A stretch of DNA of 64,000 nt from Vibrio sp. FE10. GTDB lineage: Bacteria; Pseudomonadota; Gammaproteobacteria; Enterobacterales; Vibrionaceae. The translations under genes were made by a program, and so were the position numbers. Position 1 is the stretch's first letter. Each line of letters begins with the position of its first letter. The notes below the pieces were generated by a model. It was given only the letters and a program-made list of their open reading frames with translations, was not told the origin of the DNA and made no database searches. The DNA lies in assembly GCF_030297155.1 (NCBI RefSeq), contig NZ_AP028067.1, positions 3,472,001-3,536,000 on the forward strand, written 5' to 3'. Below are positions 9,297 through 20,850 of the stretch, piece after piece.

Positions 9297-10190
9297 CTAA
9301 ACAGCTTTATCTAATTGAGTTCTGATAGCCTCAGCCAATTGCTCAAAGCGCCCTTTTAACGGAGAACCCGGTCGGTAAGCAACAACAATGCGACGTGACG
9401 GCGTTGGATTCACTGCAGGCACATAACACACACCATCTTTCTGCTTTTCCTTCGGTACCGATAGCTGAGGTAATAAAGTAATACCCGCCCCTGCCGCGAC
9501 CATATTGCGTAGCGTTTCTAAGCTGGTCGCTTTAAAACGTTCATCATCTTTTGCACCCGCAGCAAAACAGAAGCCCAAGGCTTGGTCTCGTAAGCAGTGA
9601 CCATCACCTAGCGCAAGTACAGTTTGTCCATTTAATTGCAACATATCGACAGTGTCCTGCTGAGCCCACTCATGACCACACGGTACAGCAACACTTAATG
9701 GCTCGTCATAAACATCTATTTCTTTGAACGCAGCCGTTTCATCAACCGCAGCTAATACCAAGCAATCGAGTTTGCCATCTTCCAACTGGCTCACCAATTG
9801 ATGAGTCTGCGCTTCATGCAAGTAAAGCTCAAGATCGGGGAAGCTCTCTTTTAGGTGAGGAATGATTTTAGGCAGAATGTATGGGCCAACGGTCGGGATA
9901 AAACCAATGTGCATTGGCCCCGTCATCGCTTCACCGTGTCCACTCGCCATATCTTTAAAGGTCTTCACCTCGTTGAGAATGCGTTTGGCTTGCTCAACAA
10001 GTTGTAAGCCTGATTCTGTAAATATTACCTTTCTTGGACTACGCTCGGTTAACTGAAGACCGATTTCATCTTCGAGTTTGCGTATCTGCCCACTCAAAGT
10101 AGGTTGACTGACGAAGCACGCCTCTGCCGCTTTTCTAAAATGCTTATGCTCTGCGAGCGCCACCAAATATTCAAAGTCACGAATGTTCAT
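9297..10190 (-). CDS. oxyR: Hydrogen peroxide sensor OxyR (LysR family)
   Basis: The 297-aa LysR-type regulator has its helix-turn-helix at residues 1-60 (RDFEYLVALAEHKHFRKAAE). It carries the two redox cysteines of OxyR in GDGHCLRDQALGFCF, equivalent to Cys199 and Cys208 of E. coli, which form a disulfide on peroxide exposure. It diverges from the Prx-Grx gene, with a 37-bp OxyR-type site between them, consistent with autoregulation and peroxide induction of the neighbour. Confidence 0.96.
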   Translation of the reverse strand: MNIRDFEYLVALAEHKHFRKAAEACFVSQPTLSGQIRKLEDEIGLQLTERSPRKVIFTESGLQLVEQAKRILNEVKTFKDMASGHGEAMTGPMHIGFIPTVGPYILPKIIPHLKESFPDLELYLHEAQTHQLVSQLEDGKLDCLVLAAVDETAAFKEIDVYDEPLSVAVPCGHEWAQQDTVDMLQLNGQTVLALGDGHCLRDQALGFCFAAGAKDDERFKATSLETLRNMVAAGAGITLLPQLSVPKEKQKDGVCYVPAVNPTPSRRIVVAYRPGSPLKGRFEQLAEAIRTQLDKAV

Positions 10191-10245
10191 GATCAGTCTC
10201 TTATCTAAAGTCTTAATCGAGACATTTTACAATAAAACGCTCTTG

Positions 10246-10282
10246 ATAGAATTTACCTATCAAAACCATAACATCAAACGAT
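10246..10282. promoter_or_regulatory. OxyR binding site
   Basis: Two half-sites fit ATAG-N7-CTAT: ATAG at 10246-10249 with CTAT at 10257-10260 (perfect ends), then after exactly 7 nt ATAA at 10268 with CGAT at 10279-10282 (one mismatch in each end). The 15-7-15 geometry is that of oxidised OxyR tetramer sites, in the oxyR/Prx-Grx divergent promoter. Confidence 0.75.
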
Positions 10283-10394
10283 TAGAGCTATCAAAGGATT
10301 TATCTAATAATGGGCTCAACGAAACGAAACAGAGCAAAGAAAAACGTTAAGCTCTGATAGAACAAAATTAAAAATACTATTTAAGGAAATCAAT

Positions 10395-11123
10395 ATGTTT
10401 GCATCTAAAGAAGGTCAATCAATCCCTCAAGTAACATTCCCAACTCGCCAAGGCGATGCATGGGTTAACGTAACGACGGAAGAGCTATTCAAAGACAAGA
10501 CAGTTATCGTATTCAGCCTACCAGGTGCGTTTACACCAACATGTTCTTCAAGCCACCTACCTCGTTACAACGAACTGCACTCAGTGTTCAAAGAAAACGG
10601 CGTTGATGACATCCTTTGTGTTTCTGTAAACGACACGTTCGTAATGAACGCATGGAAAGCTGACCAAGAAGCTGAAAAAATCACATTCATCCCAGATGGC
10701 AACGGTGACTTCACAGACGGCATGGGTATGCTAGTTGAGAAAAACGACATCGGCTTTGGCAAACGTTCATGGCGCTACAGCATGTTGGTTAAAAACGGCG
10801 TGGTAGAAAAAATGTTCATCGAAGAAGACGTACCAGGCGACCCGTTCAAGGTTTCTGATGCTGATACTATGCTTAACTACCTTGCTCCCGAGCACAAAGA
10901 GCAAGAGTCAATCACAGTATTCACTAAGCCAGGCTGTCCTTTCTGTATGAAAGCGAAACAGAACCTAATCGACAAAGGTCTAAACTACGAAGAAGTGGTT
11001 CTAGGTAAAGACGCAACAACAGTAAGCCTACGTGCAATCTCTGGTCGCACAACAGTTCCTCAAGTATTCATCGGTGGCAAACACATCGGTGGTAGCGAAG
11101 AACTAGAAGCTTTCCTAGGTTAA
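10395..11123 (+). CDS. Peroxiredoxin-glutaredoxin fusion (hybrid Prx5)
   Basis: The 242-aa protein joins a Prx5-type peroxiredoxin (about 1-160) to a glutaredoxin (about 168-242). The peroxidatic cysteine is in [16 protein letters not shown] near residue 49. The glutaredoxin motif is CPFC in [11 protein letters not shown], with the cis-proline TVPQVF later. Such hybrids reduce hydrogen and alkyl peroxides with glutathione as direct reductant. The promoter carries an OxyR site, so peroxide induction is expected. Confidence 0.95.
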   Translation: MFASKEGQSIPQVTFPTRQGDAWVNVTTEELFKDKTVIVFSLPGAFTPTCSSSHLPRYNELHSVFKENGVDDILCVSVNDTFVMNAWKADQEAEKITFIPDGNGDFTDGMGMLVEKNDIGFGKRSWRYSMLVKNGVVEKMFIEEDVPGDPFKVSDADTMLNYLAPEHKEQESITVFTKPGCPFCMKAKQNLIDKGLNYEEVVLGKDATTVSLRAISGRTTVPQVFIGGKHIGGSEELEAFLG

Positions 11124-11447
11124 TCACTTAGTCGCTAATAAGCGCTTAGCAATTAAACAACCTAAGTAATTAAATAGCTTAGTAATACCAGCTAACCCAC
11201 CCTCTTGTGGGTTAGCTATTCCAAACCACTCTTATCTGAGCTTTGGAAAAAGATACAGCTTCTGACTCGCCAACGTTTAACTAACCTATAGTTAGTAACA
11301 AGAAGCAGTTAGTAACAAAAAGCTGAATCACAAGCTAAACCTAATAAAACAGAATCACAAAACTGACCCGCAATCCTGACTCTCAAAAAATCATCAGAGT
11401 TGGAAGGGTTCGTTCACACTAAATTTAGCCATTGCGAGAAAATTATT
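11124..11447. other. Intergenic region, Prx-Grx to lpd-like gene
   Basis: This 324-nt stretch contains one hairpin (11190-11217) after the Prx-Grx gene. The rest is A/T-rich with short repeats of AGTTAGTAACAA type near 11290-11320, and presumably holds the promoter of the next gene. No ORF is convincing. Confidence 0.6.
11190..11217 (+). terminator. Hairpin terminator after Prx-Grx gene
   Basis: There is an 11-bp perfect stem AGCTAACCCAC / GTGGGTTAGCT with a 6-nt loop. The following U-tract is poor (ATTCC), so termination may be incomplete. Confidence 0.55.
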
Positions 11448-12914
11448 ATGAAACAAGTCAATGTAGATGTAGCAGTTATCGGGGGCGGTACGGCAGGTCT
11501 AGGTTCTTACCGCGCTGCAAAAGCACACACTGACAGTGTCGTGATGATTGAAGGCGGCCCTTACGGTACAACCTGTGCTCGTGTTGGTTGTATGCCATCT
11601 AAACTGCTTATTGCAGCTGCAGAAAGCGTACACCAAATCGAGAAAGCTCCGGCTTTTGGCGTTCACCCACAAGGCGATATCGTGATTAACGGCCGTGAAG
11701 TGATGGACCGAGTGAAGTTTGAGCGTGACCGTTTTGTTGGTTTTGTTTTAGAAGGTGTTGATGAAATCCCAGAGCAAGACAAGATCTCTGGCTACGCAAA
11801 ATTCTTAGACGACAACACGCTACAAATTGATGACCACACGGTTGTAACGGCTAAGCGTATTGTTATCGCGACAGGTTCGCGCCCTGCATACCCTGCCGTT
11901 TGGAATGAACTTGGCGACCGCCTAATCATTAACGACGATGTGTTCAGCTGGGATGACTTACCAGAATCTGTTGCTGTATTTGGCCCTGGCGTTATTGGCC
12001 TAGAGCTTGGTCAGTCGCTACATCGCTTAGGTGTGAAGACAAAACTGTTCGGTTTGGGTGGTCAAGTTGGCCCAGTAACAGACCCAGAGATCATGGCTTA
12101 CGCAGATAAAGCCTTCAATGAAGAGTTTTACCTAGATGCTGACGTAAAAATCGAGAGCATGAAACGTATTACCACTGAAGCGGGTGAGGCTCGCGTCGAA
12201 ATCCAGTTCATCAATAAGCAAGGTGAACTAGAAACCAACATCGTTGAGTATGTGCTGGCAGCAACAGGTCGTCGTCCGAATACAGATAAACTTGGCTTAG
12301 AGAATACCTCTCTAGAACTTGATGAGCGTGGTGTTCCAATTGCCGACCACTACACGCTACAAACATCACTGCCATCAGTCTTTATTGCTGGTGACGCAAG
12401 TAACCAACTGCCTTTACTGCATGAAGCAGCAGACCAAGCACGTATTGCCGGTGATAACGCAGGTCGCTTCCCTGAGATTCGTGCAGGCCTACGCCGCTCT
12501 AAAATCTCAGCGGTATTCTCTGACCCGCAAATCGCGATGGTTGGTGAAACATACAAAGAGATCATAACCCGCTTAGGCACCTGTGGTTGTTTCGCAACTG
12601 GTGAGGTGTCTTTCGAGAACCAAGGTCGTTCACGAGTGATGCTACGCAACAAAGGTATTCTGCACGTTTACGGCGAGCAAGGTACAGGCCGCTTCCTTGG
12701 TGCTGAGATGATGGGACCAAACGCAGAACATTTGGCTCACTTACTCGCATGGGCACACCAGAAAAAGATGACGGTTTCTGAAATGTTGGATATGCCGTTC
12801 TACCATCCAGTAATTGAAGAGGGTGTACGAACAGCGCTGCGTGACCTCAATGCGAAACTTCACCTTGGCCCAGAGATGGTGAAACACTGTCTAGATTGCG
12901 GTCCTGGTTGTTAA
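11448..12914 (+). CDS. Dihydrolipoamide dehydrogenase-like flavoprotein
   Basis: The protein (488 aa from the ATG at 11448, where MKQVNVDVAVIGGGTAG begins) is a class I pyridine nucleotide-disulfide oxidoreductase. It shows an FAD dinucleotide fold (GGGTAGLG), the redox-active disulfide in TTCARVGCMPSK, an NAD(P) fold near GPGVIGLELG, and the C-terminal dimer domain with the HP-containing FYHPVIEEG. It stands alone, away from any 2-oxoacid dehydrogenase genes, so it is probably an accessory Lpd-like reductase. An unusual feature is the C-terminal tail KHCLDCGPGC, with three cysteines not found in classical Lpd. Confidence 0.9.
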   Translation: MKQVNVDVAVIGGGTAGLGSYRAAKAHTDSVVMIEGGPYGTTCARVGCMPSKLLIAAAESVHQIEKAPAFGVHPQGDIVINGREVMDRVKFERDRFVGFVLEGVDEIPEQDKISGYAKFLDDNTLQIDDHTVVTAKRIVIATGSRPAYPAVWNELGDRLIINDDVFSWDDLPESVAVFGPGVIGLELGQSLHRLGVKTKLFGLGGQVGPVTDPEIMAYADKAFNEEFYLDADVKIESMKRITTEAGEARVEIQFINKQGELETNIVEYVLAATGRRPNTDKLGLENTSLELDERGVPIADHYTLQTSLPSVFIAGDASNQLPLLHEAADQARIAGDNAGRFPEIRAGLRRSKISAVFSDPQIAMVGETYKEIITRLGTCGCFATGEVSFENQGRSRVMLRNKGILHVYGEQGTGRFLGAEMMGPNAEHLAHLLAWAHQKKMTVSEMLDMPFYHPVIEEGVRTALRDLNAKLHLGPEMVKHCLDCGPGC

Positions 12915-12953
12915 TCTCAGACTATCGTTAGCAATGAGCAAACGCTAGATACT

Positions 12954-12982
12954 AAAAAGGAAAGCCATTGGCTTTCCTTTTT
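12954..12982 (+). terminator. Rho-independent terminator after lpd-like gene
   Basis: Fourteen-base arms AAAAAGGAAAGCCA and TGGCTTTCCTTTTT flank a single T, followed by G and more T. It lies between convergent genes and could act both ways. Confidence 0.88.
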
Positions 12983-13011
12983 GTTTTTGCTTGTATCTAA
13001 AGACTTAGCAA

Positions 13012-13359
13012 TTACTTCTCAGCGGCAATCACAGAGATCTCAACAAGTAGCGCTTCACGAGCCATGTCGCCAGTAACACATGCGCGAGCTGGAGCATGAC
13101 CTTCAGGAACCCATGCGTCCCATACTGCGTTCATTTCTTGGAAGTCTTTCATGTCTTTCAAGTAAATCGTTGCTGACAGCATGTGCTCTTTGTCGCTGCC
13201 TGCTTGTTCAAGTAGAGCTTCCACTTTATCTAGCATCGTCTGTGTTTGTTCTGTGATGTCTTTGGTTGCATCAGCACACACTTGGCCACATAGGTAGATA
13301 GTACCGTTGTGTTTAACAATACGGCTCATGCGTTGCTTAGTTTCTTGGCGCTCAATCAT
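13012..13359 (-). CDS. RidA family protein
   Basis: This 115-aa YjgF/YER057c/UK114 (RidA) protein belongs to a family of trimeric enamine/imine deaminases that protect PLP enzymes. The C-terminal conserved block [12 protein letters not shown]...LLVEISVIA includes the arginine that binds the carboxylate of the substrate. A true start slightly inside ([17 protein letters not shown], residue 11) is possible. It is monocistronic, and the exact substrate is unknown. Confidence 0.88.
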   Translation of the reverse strand: MIERQETKQRMSRIVKHNGTIYLCGQVCADATKDITEQTQTMLDKVEALLEQAGSDKEHMLSATIYLKDMKDFQEMNAVWDAWVPEGHAPARACVTGDMAREALLVEISVIAAEK

Positions 13360-13446
13360 CGATCTTCTCTCTCTATGTCACCGTGATCCAATATCTTGTG
13401 ACGTGGTATTATCTAGGCAACAAGCATAACGCGAATTAAGCCTAAG

Positions 13447-13695
13447 ATGACATGTGTTCATTGCAATAAAAATGAAAAAATCTTCAACAAACTCGGTCGC
13501 TGCCAACGTTGTATGAACCAACTAATGGTGTTGTCGCTAGTAAGTTGGGGAGCATGGTGGTTGTTTTTCAGAGAAGACCCGAAAACCATCAATGCCATCG
13601 CCTTGATGATGGCCGCGTTGGCATTCAGTAGTTTGCTGTCACTGCATTGGATAATGAAGTTTTTGGTGCTGCCTTTAAAGAATAAAAAGCGTTAG
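13447..13695 (+). CDS. Small Cys-rich membrane protein, DUF3624-like
   Basis: The 82-aa protein starts with two CxxC pairs (CVHC, then CQRC about 15 residues later), a likely zinc-ribbon-like knuckle. Two hydrophobic segments follow (about 27-42 and 50-72) and then a basic tail. This arrangement matches the Vibrio DUF3624 family as I recall it. The function is unknown. It diverges from the ridA-type gene. Confidence 0.75.
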   Translation: MTCVHCNKNEKIFNKLGRCQRCMNQLMVLSLVSWGAWWLFFREDPKTINAIALMMAALAFSSLLSLHWIMKFLVLPLKNKKR

Positions 13696-13800
13696 CAGAG
13701 AGACTTTGTCAGATAAACGATAATGGCTAGATGCCCGATTCAATGACCCGATAGTGCTTCGATTTAGCGACCCATCATTATTTCCCAAACAGCAGATAGA

Positions 13801-13835
13801 AAAAAGCCCCAGAACCAATCGATTCTAGGGCTTTC
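13801..13835. terminator. Hairpin terminator downstream of DUF3624 gene
   Basis: AAAGCCCCAGAA pairs with TTCTAGGGCTTT (one C-A mismatch) over an 8-nt loop. A second small hairpin (CTTAGAA/TTCTAAG) follows directly at about 13834-13850. Confidence 0.65.
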
Positions 13836-13898
13836 TTAGAAAATTCTAAGAAAAAGCAGTGGTACTTTAATAGACCGGACTTTTCTTAGTTTGTTCCC

Positions 13899-13926
13899 AA
13901 AAAAGATCAGATTTTTGATCTTTTTT
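13899..13926. terminator. Bidirectional terminator at argHA end
   Basis: AAAAAAGATCA at 13899-13909 and TGATCTTTTTT at 13916-13926 form a stem with A and T tracts on both sides. It lies just beyond the argHA stop on the minus strand. Confidence 0.8.
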
Positions 13927-13949
13927 TTAGGAGCTATAAAATCAATGCC

Positions 13950-16171
<2,222 letters not shown>

Positions 16172-17383
16172 TTACTTTTGGCTATTCAAAGCACGGATAC
16201 GGCTTGATAGCGAGTAAAGACGGATGAAGCCTTCAGCGTGGCTTTGGTCGTAAACTTCATCTTCACCAAAAGTAGCAAACTCTTCTGAGTACAGGCTGTT
16301 GTCAGAACGCTTCTGAGTCACCGTTGCATGGCCTTTGTAAAGTTTGATAACCACTTCACCATTCACGTCTTGTGCTAGCTCATCTGTTGCTGCAAGAATT
16401 GACTTACATAGAGGAGTGAACCAACGACCGTCGTATACAAGGTGAGAAGCTTTAACACCTAGCTCTTCACGGAATTCGAATGCCGCTTTATCAAGAACCA
16501 GTTGCTCTACTGCACGCAGTGCTTCCATCATGATTGTGCCACCCGGAGTTTCGTAACAACCACGAGACTTCATACCAACAAGACGGTTTTCTACGATATC
16601 GATACGACCAACACCGTGCTTAGCACCTTTCTCATTTAGGTAAACCAGTGCGTTGTATGGCGTCATTGTTTCACCATCAACCGCTACCACTTCGCCTTTT
16701 TCAACTTTAAGCGTCACTGTTTCAGATTCGTTTGGTGCTTGCTCTGGGTCTACAGTCCAAGCCCAGCAATCTTCATCCGGTGCGTTCCATGTATTTTCTA
16801 GCACGCCACCTTCTGTAGAGATGTGCCATGCGTTTGCATCACGCGAGTAAATCTTAGTAAGAGAAGCGGTACAAGGGATGTTACGCTCTGCTAGATAGTC
16901 TAGACACTCTTCACGGCTCACTAGATCCCACTCACGCCAAGGTGCAATTACGTGTAGATCCGGTGCTAGTGCAGCAAATGCGCCTTCAAAACGAACTTGG
17001 TCATTACCCTTACCTGTACAGCCGTGACATAGAGCGTCAGCACCGACTTTACGTGCAACTTCAACCTGAGCTTTCGCAATGATTGGACGAGCCATTGAAG
17101 TACCTAGCAGGTATTTACCTTCGTAGTAAGCGCCAGTTTTTAGCGTTGGGTAGATGTAATCTGCCACCATCTCTTCTTTAAGGTCAGCGATGTAACACTC
17201 AGAAGCACCAGATGCTTTGGCTTTCTCTTCAATGCCAATCAGCTCTTCATCACCTTGGCCTACATCAGCAACAAATGCGATAACTTCGCAGTCATAGTTC
17301 TCTTTCAACCATGGGATGATTACTGATGTGTCTAGACCGCCAGAGTAGGCTACTACAACTTTCTTTACGTTAACTTTGCTCAT
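16172..17383 (-). CDS. argG: Argininosuccinate synthase
   Basis: ArgG joins citrulline and aspartate with ATP. The PP-loop [10 protein letters not shown] is at residues 12-21 if the protein starts at the ATG of 17381-17383 ([13 protein letters not shown]), giving 403 aa. This start has AGGAGAAAG just before it, so an upstream in-frame extension is not used. The citrulline/aspartate-binding region [11 protein letters not shown] is near residue 118. It follows argB with about 110 bp between. Confidence 0.96.
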   Translation of the reverse strand: MSKVNVKKVVVAYSGGLDTSVIIPWLKENYDCEVIAFVADVGQGDEELIGIEEKAKASGASECYIADLKEEMVADYIYPTLKTGAYYEGKYLLGTSMARPIIAKAQVEVARKVGADALCHGCTGKGNDQVRFEGAFAALAPDLHVIAPWREWDLVSREECLDYLAERNIPCTASLTKIYSRDANAWHISTEGGVLENTWNAPDEDCWAWTVDPEQAPNESETVTLKVEKGEVVAVDGETMTPYNALVYLNEKGAKHGVGRIDIVENRLVGMKSRGCYETPGGTIMMEALRAVEQLVLDKAAFEFREELGVKASHLVYDGRWFTPLCKSILAATDELAQDVNGEVVIKLYKGHATVTQKRSDNSLYSEEFATFGEDEVYDQSHAEGFIRLYSLSSRIRALNSQK

Positions 17384-17496
17384 TTTCTTTCTCCTAGTTT
17401 CCATACTGCACATGGCGGTCAGCGTTGGAAATGACTTCATAATTATATGTTTATTTAGTTTGTCTAAATTCTTTAAGTAGTGACTCGCTGTGAGGC

Positions 17497-18285
17497 CTAC
17501 TGAGGTAAAAACTGTGTTCCGATGCTCTTACCTGAAAAAAGTTGTGTCAGTTTGTCTGGGTATCGCCAAGTGGCGACTTCGATTGGTCGTCCGAGGTCGT
17601 TAGCGGCTTCTAGTGCGGCTTTAACCTTAACGATCATGCCGTCAGTAATGACTTTTCCGGTGATGAGGTCATCGGCTTGTTGTTGATTAAGGCTTGGAAT
17701 CAAGTGACCTTTACCATCCAACACACCACTTACATCAGAAAGCAGTACCAGTTCAGCATCAAGTGCGCCTGCAACAGCAACCGCGGCTTGATCGGCATTT
17801 ACGTTCATCAGTTGGCCTTGCTCTGTCAGACCAATCGAACTAATGATTGGCAATGCACCAGTATTAAGAATGGCTTGCAGGACGGTTGAGTCGCCCGGCT
17901 CAGCTTTACCTACAGCACCCAATTCAGGGTTCAGCTCGCTGACTTTACATAAGCCACCGTCTGCTAGGCTCAAACCAACGGCATTGATACCGTCTTTAAT
18001 CGCCTGACCTTGAAGTAATTTATTCGCAGTACCCGCTAGCGCGCCAGCAATCACTGGGATCTGATCATAAGGAGTAACACGTAACCCTTCTTTCTTAACC
18101 GTTTCGAGGTTCAACTTATTCATCAAATCATCAACAAGGTAACCACCACCGTGAACAATCACGATTGGTCGTTGTGCTTGTTGTTGATAAGCAGAGATAG
18201 CACCAAATAACTTGCTAAGTGTTTCACCACAAGATAGCGCAGCGCCACCTAACTTTATGATTAATGGTTGATTATTAAGGCTCAT
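17497..18285 (-). CDS. argB: Acetylglutamate kinase
   Basis: The 262-aa amino-acid kinase phosphorylates N-acetylglutamate. The N-terminal KLGGAAL nucleotide motif and the [11 protein letters not shown] substrate loop are present, and [19 protein letters not shown] matches the family. The length fits the short, arginine-insensitive E. coli type. It starts 12 nt after argC, and the pair is clearly cotranscribed. Confidence 0.95.
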   Translation of the reverse strand: MSLNNQPLIIKLGGAALSCGETLSKLFGAISAYQQQAQRPIVIVHGGGYLVDDLMNKLNLETVKKEGLRVTPYDQIPVIAGALAGTANKLLQGQAIKDGINAVGLSLADGGLCKVSELNPELGAVGKAEPGDSTVLQAILNTGALPIISSIGLTEQGQLMNVNADQAAVAVAGALDAELVLLSDVSGVLDGKGHLIPSLNQQQADDLITGKVITDGMIVKVKAALEAANDLGRPIEVATWRYPDKLTQLFSGKSIGTQFLPQ

Positions 18286-18297
18286 ATCTAGATTTCC

Positions 18298-19302
18298 TTA
18301 CACTAACGCAGTTAATGGCGCAAAACCATAACGTAAATTCAAACACTGCATCGCTTGGCTAGATGCACCCTTTAATAAGTTATCAATCGCTGAAACAACG
18401 ATGATGTGCTGACCTTGAACCTTCCAACCTAAATCGCAGAAAGGCGTCTGTTCTACATCTTGAATTCTTGGCAATGTCTCTTCGAATAATCTCACTGCAG
18501 GTTTACCTTGGTAAGCTTGCTCAAAGGCATCTTGTATCTGTTGTTCTGTCACGCCTTCAGCCAATTTCATGGTGATGGTCGCCAAAATGCCACGCTTAAA
18601 GTTGCCGAGGTGCGGAGTGAAAATCACATCACATCCTAAATGTGCAGCCATTTCAGGTTGATGACGGTGATTGAATACGCCATAAGCTTGCAAGCTCACT
18701 TCACAGAAGCTGTTGACCATAGTCGCCTTACGACCGGCTCCAGTAACGCCACTGGTCGCGTTAATCACTGGCCATTGGTTCTCATCCAGTAACTTTGCTT
18801 CAACCAAAGGCTTAATCGCCAATTGTGATGCCGTTGGGTAACAACCCGCGACTGCAACAAGCTGAGCTTCTTTAATTTCTTGTTCGTTCCATTCAGCTAA
18901 ACCGTAAGCCGCTTTGTCTAGCCATTGTTCGTGTTGATGTTCAAAACCGTAAAACTCTTGATAGAAGTTTTCGCCTTTAACCCTGAATGCACCTGATAGG
19001 TCGAACACTTGGCAATCGTTCTCTAGAAAGATTGGCGCTAGGTCGTGACTTACCTCGTGTGCAGTGGCTAAGAAAATCACATCAGACTGCTTTGCCACTT
19101 CTTCTGGATTCGTTAATGGCTGTACTGGCATATCAATCAAGCCAGCTAACTTACCGTGCAGTGCCGCAATAGGTTTACCTGCGTCTACACTATTGGCTGA
19201 GACATATAAACCTGATAGCGTGAGCTCAGGGTGTCTGTTTATCATTAGAGCCAGTTCTGCTCCTGTGTAGCCGCTTGCGCCAATGATCGTGGTTTTCAAC
19301 AT
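18298..19302 (-). CDS. argC: N-acetyl-gamma-glutamyl-phosphate reductase
   Basis: The 334-aa NADPH-dependent reductase makes N-acetylglutamate semialdehyde. The nucleotide-binding [10 protein letters not shown] is at residues 8-17, and the catalytic cysteine is in [11 protein letters not shown] near residue 154. It is the first gene of the leftward arg cluster and divergent from argE. Confidence 0.96.
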   Translation of the reverse strand: MLKTTIIGASGYTGAELALMINRHPELTLSGLYVSANSVDAGKPIAALHGKLAGLIDMPVQPLTNPEEVAKQSDVIFLATAHEVSHDLAPIFLENDCQVFDLSGAFRVKGENFYQEFYGFEHQHEQWLDKAAYGLAEWNEQEIKEAQLVAVAGCYPTASQLAIKPLVEAKLLDENQWPVINATSGVTGAGRKATMVNSFCEVSLQAYGVFNHRHQPEMAAHLGCDVIFTPHLGNFKRGILATITMKLAEGVTEQQIQDAFEQAYQGKPAVRLFEETLPRIQDVEQTPFCDLGWKVQGQHIIVVSAIDNLLKGASSQAMQCLNLRYGFAPLTALV

Positions 19303-19339
19303 CTCAACACATCCATTCTTGAGGTAAGTTACATTTCAA

Positions 19340-19405
19340 ATTTGACTATTCATACTTAATTTTTAGCTTTATTTGATTTCTTATGCATTAAATATGATTT
19401 AATAT
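19340..19405. promoter_or_regulatory. Candidate ArgR operator region (argC/argE)
   Basis: The argC-argE gap contains ATTCA at 19348-19352 within a TATGAATAGTC-like half-box (minus strand), and an inverted repeat ATTAAAT-ATG-ATTTAAT at 19387-19403 that overlaps an imperfect ARG-box-like sequence. Arginine biosynthesis genes in this class are ArgR-repressed through tandem boxes in exactly this place. The individual matches are weak. Confidence 0.35.
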
Positions 19406-19455
19406 GTGTTTTACCGACTTATGGTTTTCCTGTCAATAGTAGAAGTGAAGTTATT

Positions 19456-20592
19456 ATGCAATTACCGAGTTTTCTTGAGGTCTATAAAGGCCTGATTTCC
19501 ACCGACTCCATTAGCTCGACCGATCCAAGCTGGGATCATGGCAACGAGAAAGTGATCGAAAAAATGGCTCAATGGTTTAAAGACGTAGGCTTTAGCGTTG
19601 AGGTGGTAGAGGTCGAACCCGGCAAGCATAATATGGTCGCAAAGATGGGCTCTGGCGAAGGAGGCTTATTGCTTGCAGGACACAGTGATACCGTGCCATT
19701 CGACGAAGGACGTTGGAACTTCGACCCTCACGCACTGACAGAACACAACAACCGCTTCTACGGATTAGGCACCGCCGATATGAAAGGCTTTTTCGCCTTC
19801 GTTTATGAAGCTGCGAAGAAGATGGATTGGAGCAAGCAAACCAAGCCACTTTATGTATTAGCAACCTGTGACGAAGAAACCACTATGCTAGGTGCACGTC
19901 ATTTCACTGAAAATGCACCGTTTAAACCGGACTACTGCATTATTGGTGAGCCAACCAGCCTTGTGCCTATTCGTGGTCATAAAGGTCATGTCGCCAATGC
20001 CGTGCGAGTAACCGGTAAATCAGGTCACTCTTCAGATCCAGCTTTAGGCGTCAACGCCATCGAGATCATGCATGAAGTGTTGTTTGCTTTAATGCAGCTG
20101 CGTGACAAGTTAGTCAAAGAGTATCATCACCCAGGTTTTGCGATTCCAAGCCCTACTCTAAACCTTGGTCATATCCACGGTGGCGACAGCGCTAACCGTA
20201 TCTGTGGTTGTTGTGAACTGCACTATGATGTTCGTCCTTTACCGGGCATCAGCTTAGATGGCTTGGATAACATGCTGCGTAGCGCACTGAAAGAAGTAGA
20301 AGCAAAATGGCCGGGCAGAATTGAGATTACTCCACTGCACGAACCTATTCCGGGTTACGAGTGTCAGCACGATCATCCATTTATCGGTGGCATGGAATCG
20401 GTGTGTGAAACTGAATCTCAAACCGTGAACTACTGTACTGAAGCACCTTTCCTCCAAGAGTTATGTCCAACCTTGGTGTTAGGTCCTGGCTCAATTGACC
20501 AAGCTCACCAACCGGATGAGTTCTTAAGCTTCGATTTTATTGACCCAACAATTGATGTTCTGAGTAAATCTATCCGTAAATATTGTTTCTAG
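19456..20592 (+). CDS. argE: Acetylornithine deacetylase
   Basis: The 378-aa M20 metallopeptidase-family enzyme releases ornithine from N-acetylornithine. The metal-binding [11 protein letters not shown] is near residue 75, the [13 protein letters not shown] segment near residue 107, and [11 protein letters not shown] (general base Glu) near residue 138. The gene diverges from argCBG. Presence of ArgE indicates the linear arginine pathway. Confidence 0.96.
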   Translation: MQLPSFLEVYKGLISTDSISSTDPSWDHGNEKVIEKMAQWFKDVGFSVEVVEVEPGKHNMVAKMGSGEGGLLLAGHSDTVPFDEGRWNFDPHALTEHNNRFYGLGTADMKGFFAFVYEAAKKMDWSKQTKPLYVLATCDEETTMLGARHFTENAPFKPDYCIIGEPTSLVPIRGHKGHVANAVRVTGKSGHSSDPALGVNAIEIMHEVLFALMQLRDKLVKEYHHPGFAIPSPTLNLGHIHGGDSANRICGCCELHYDVRPLPGISLDGLDNMLRSALKEVEAKWPGRIEITPLHEPIPGYECQHDHPFIGGMESVCETESQTVNYCTEAPFLQELCPTLVLGPGSIDQAHQPDEFLSFDFIDPTIDVLSKSIRKYCF

Positions 20593-20621
20593 TTATTACT
20601 TCTCAATCCGAACATTCACAT

Positions 20622-20650
20622 AAAAGCCACCCTAAAAAGTGGCTTTTATT
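20622..20650 (+). terminator. Rho-independent terminator after argE
   Basis: AAAAGCCAC at 20622-20630 pairs with GTGGCTTTT at 20639-20647, followed by ATT. Confidence 0.82.
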
Positions 20651-20850
20651 CTGCCATCCCTGATATAGCCGCAATCTTGTAATTAAATTTCACTTTTTCC
20701 CTAAGTTTTGAAAAATTTACTTCTCCCGCATTTTTAAACCTAATAATTGCAAACTTAGAATGCTTTATTTGACTAGATACAGCACTTTTCGCTAGATTGT
20801 GTACTTAACAAGGAACAATGGATGTAATTTTTTTACGAGGCAGGATGACA

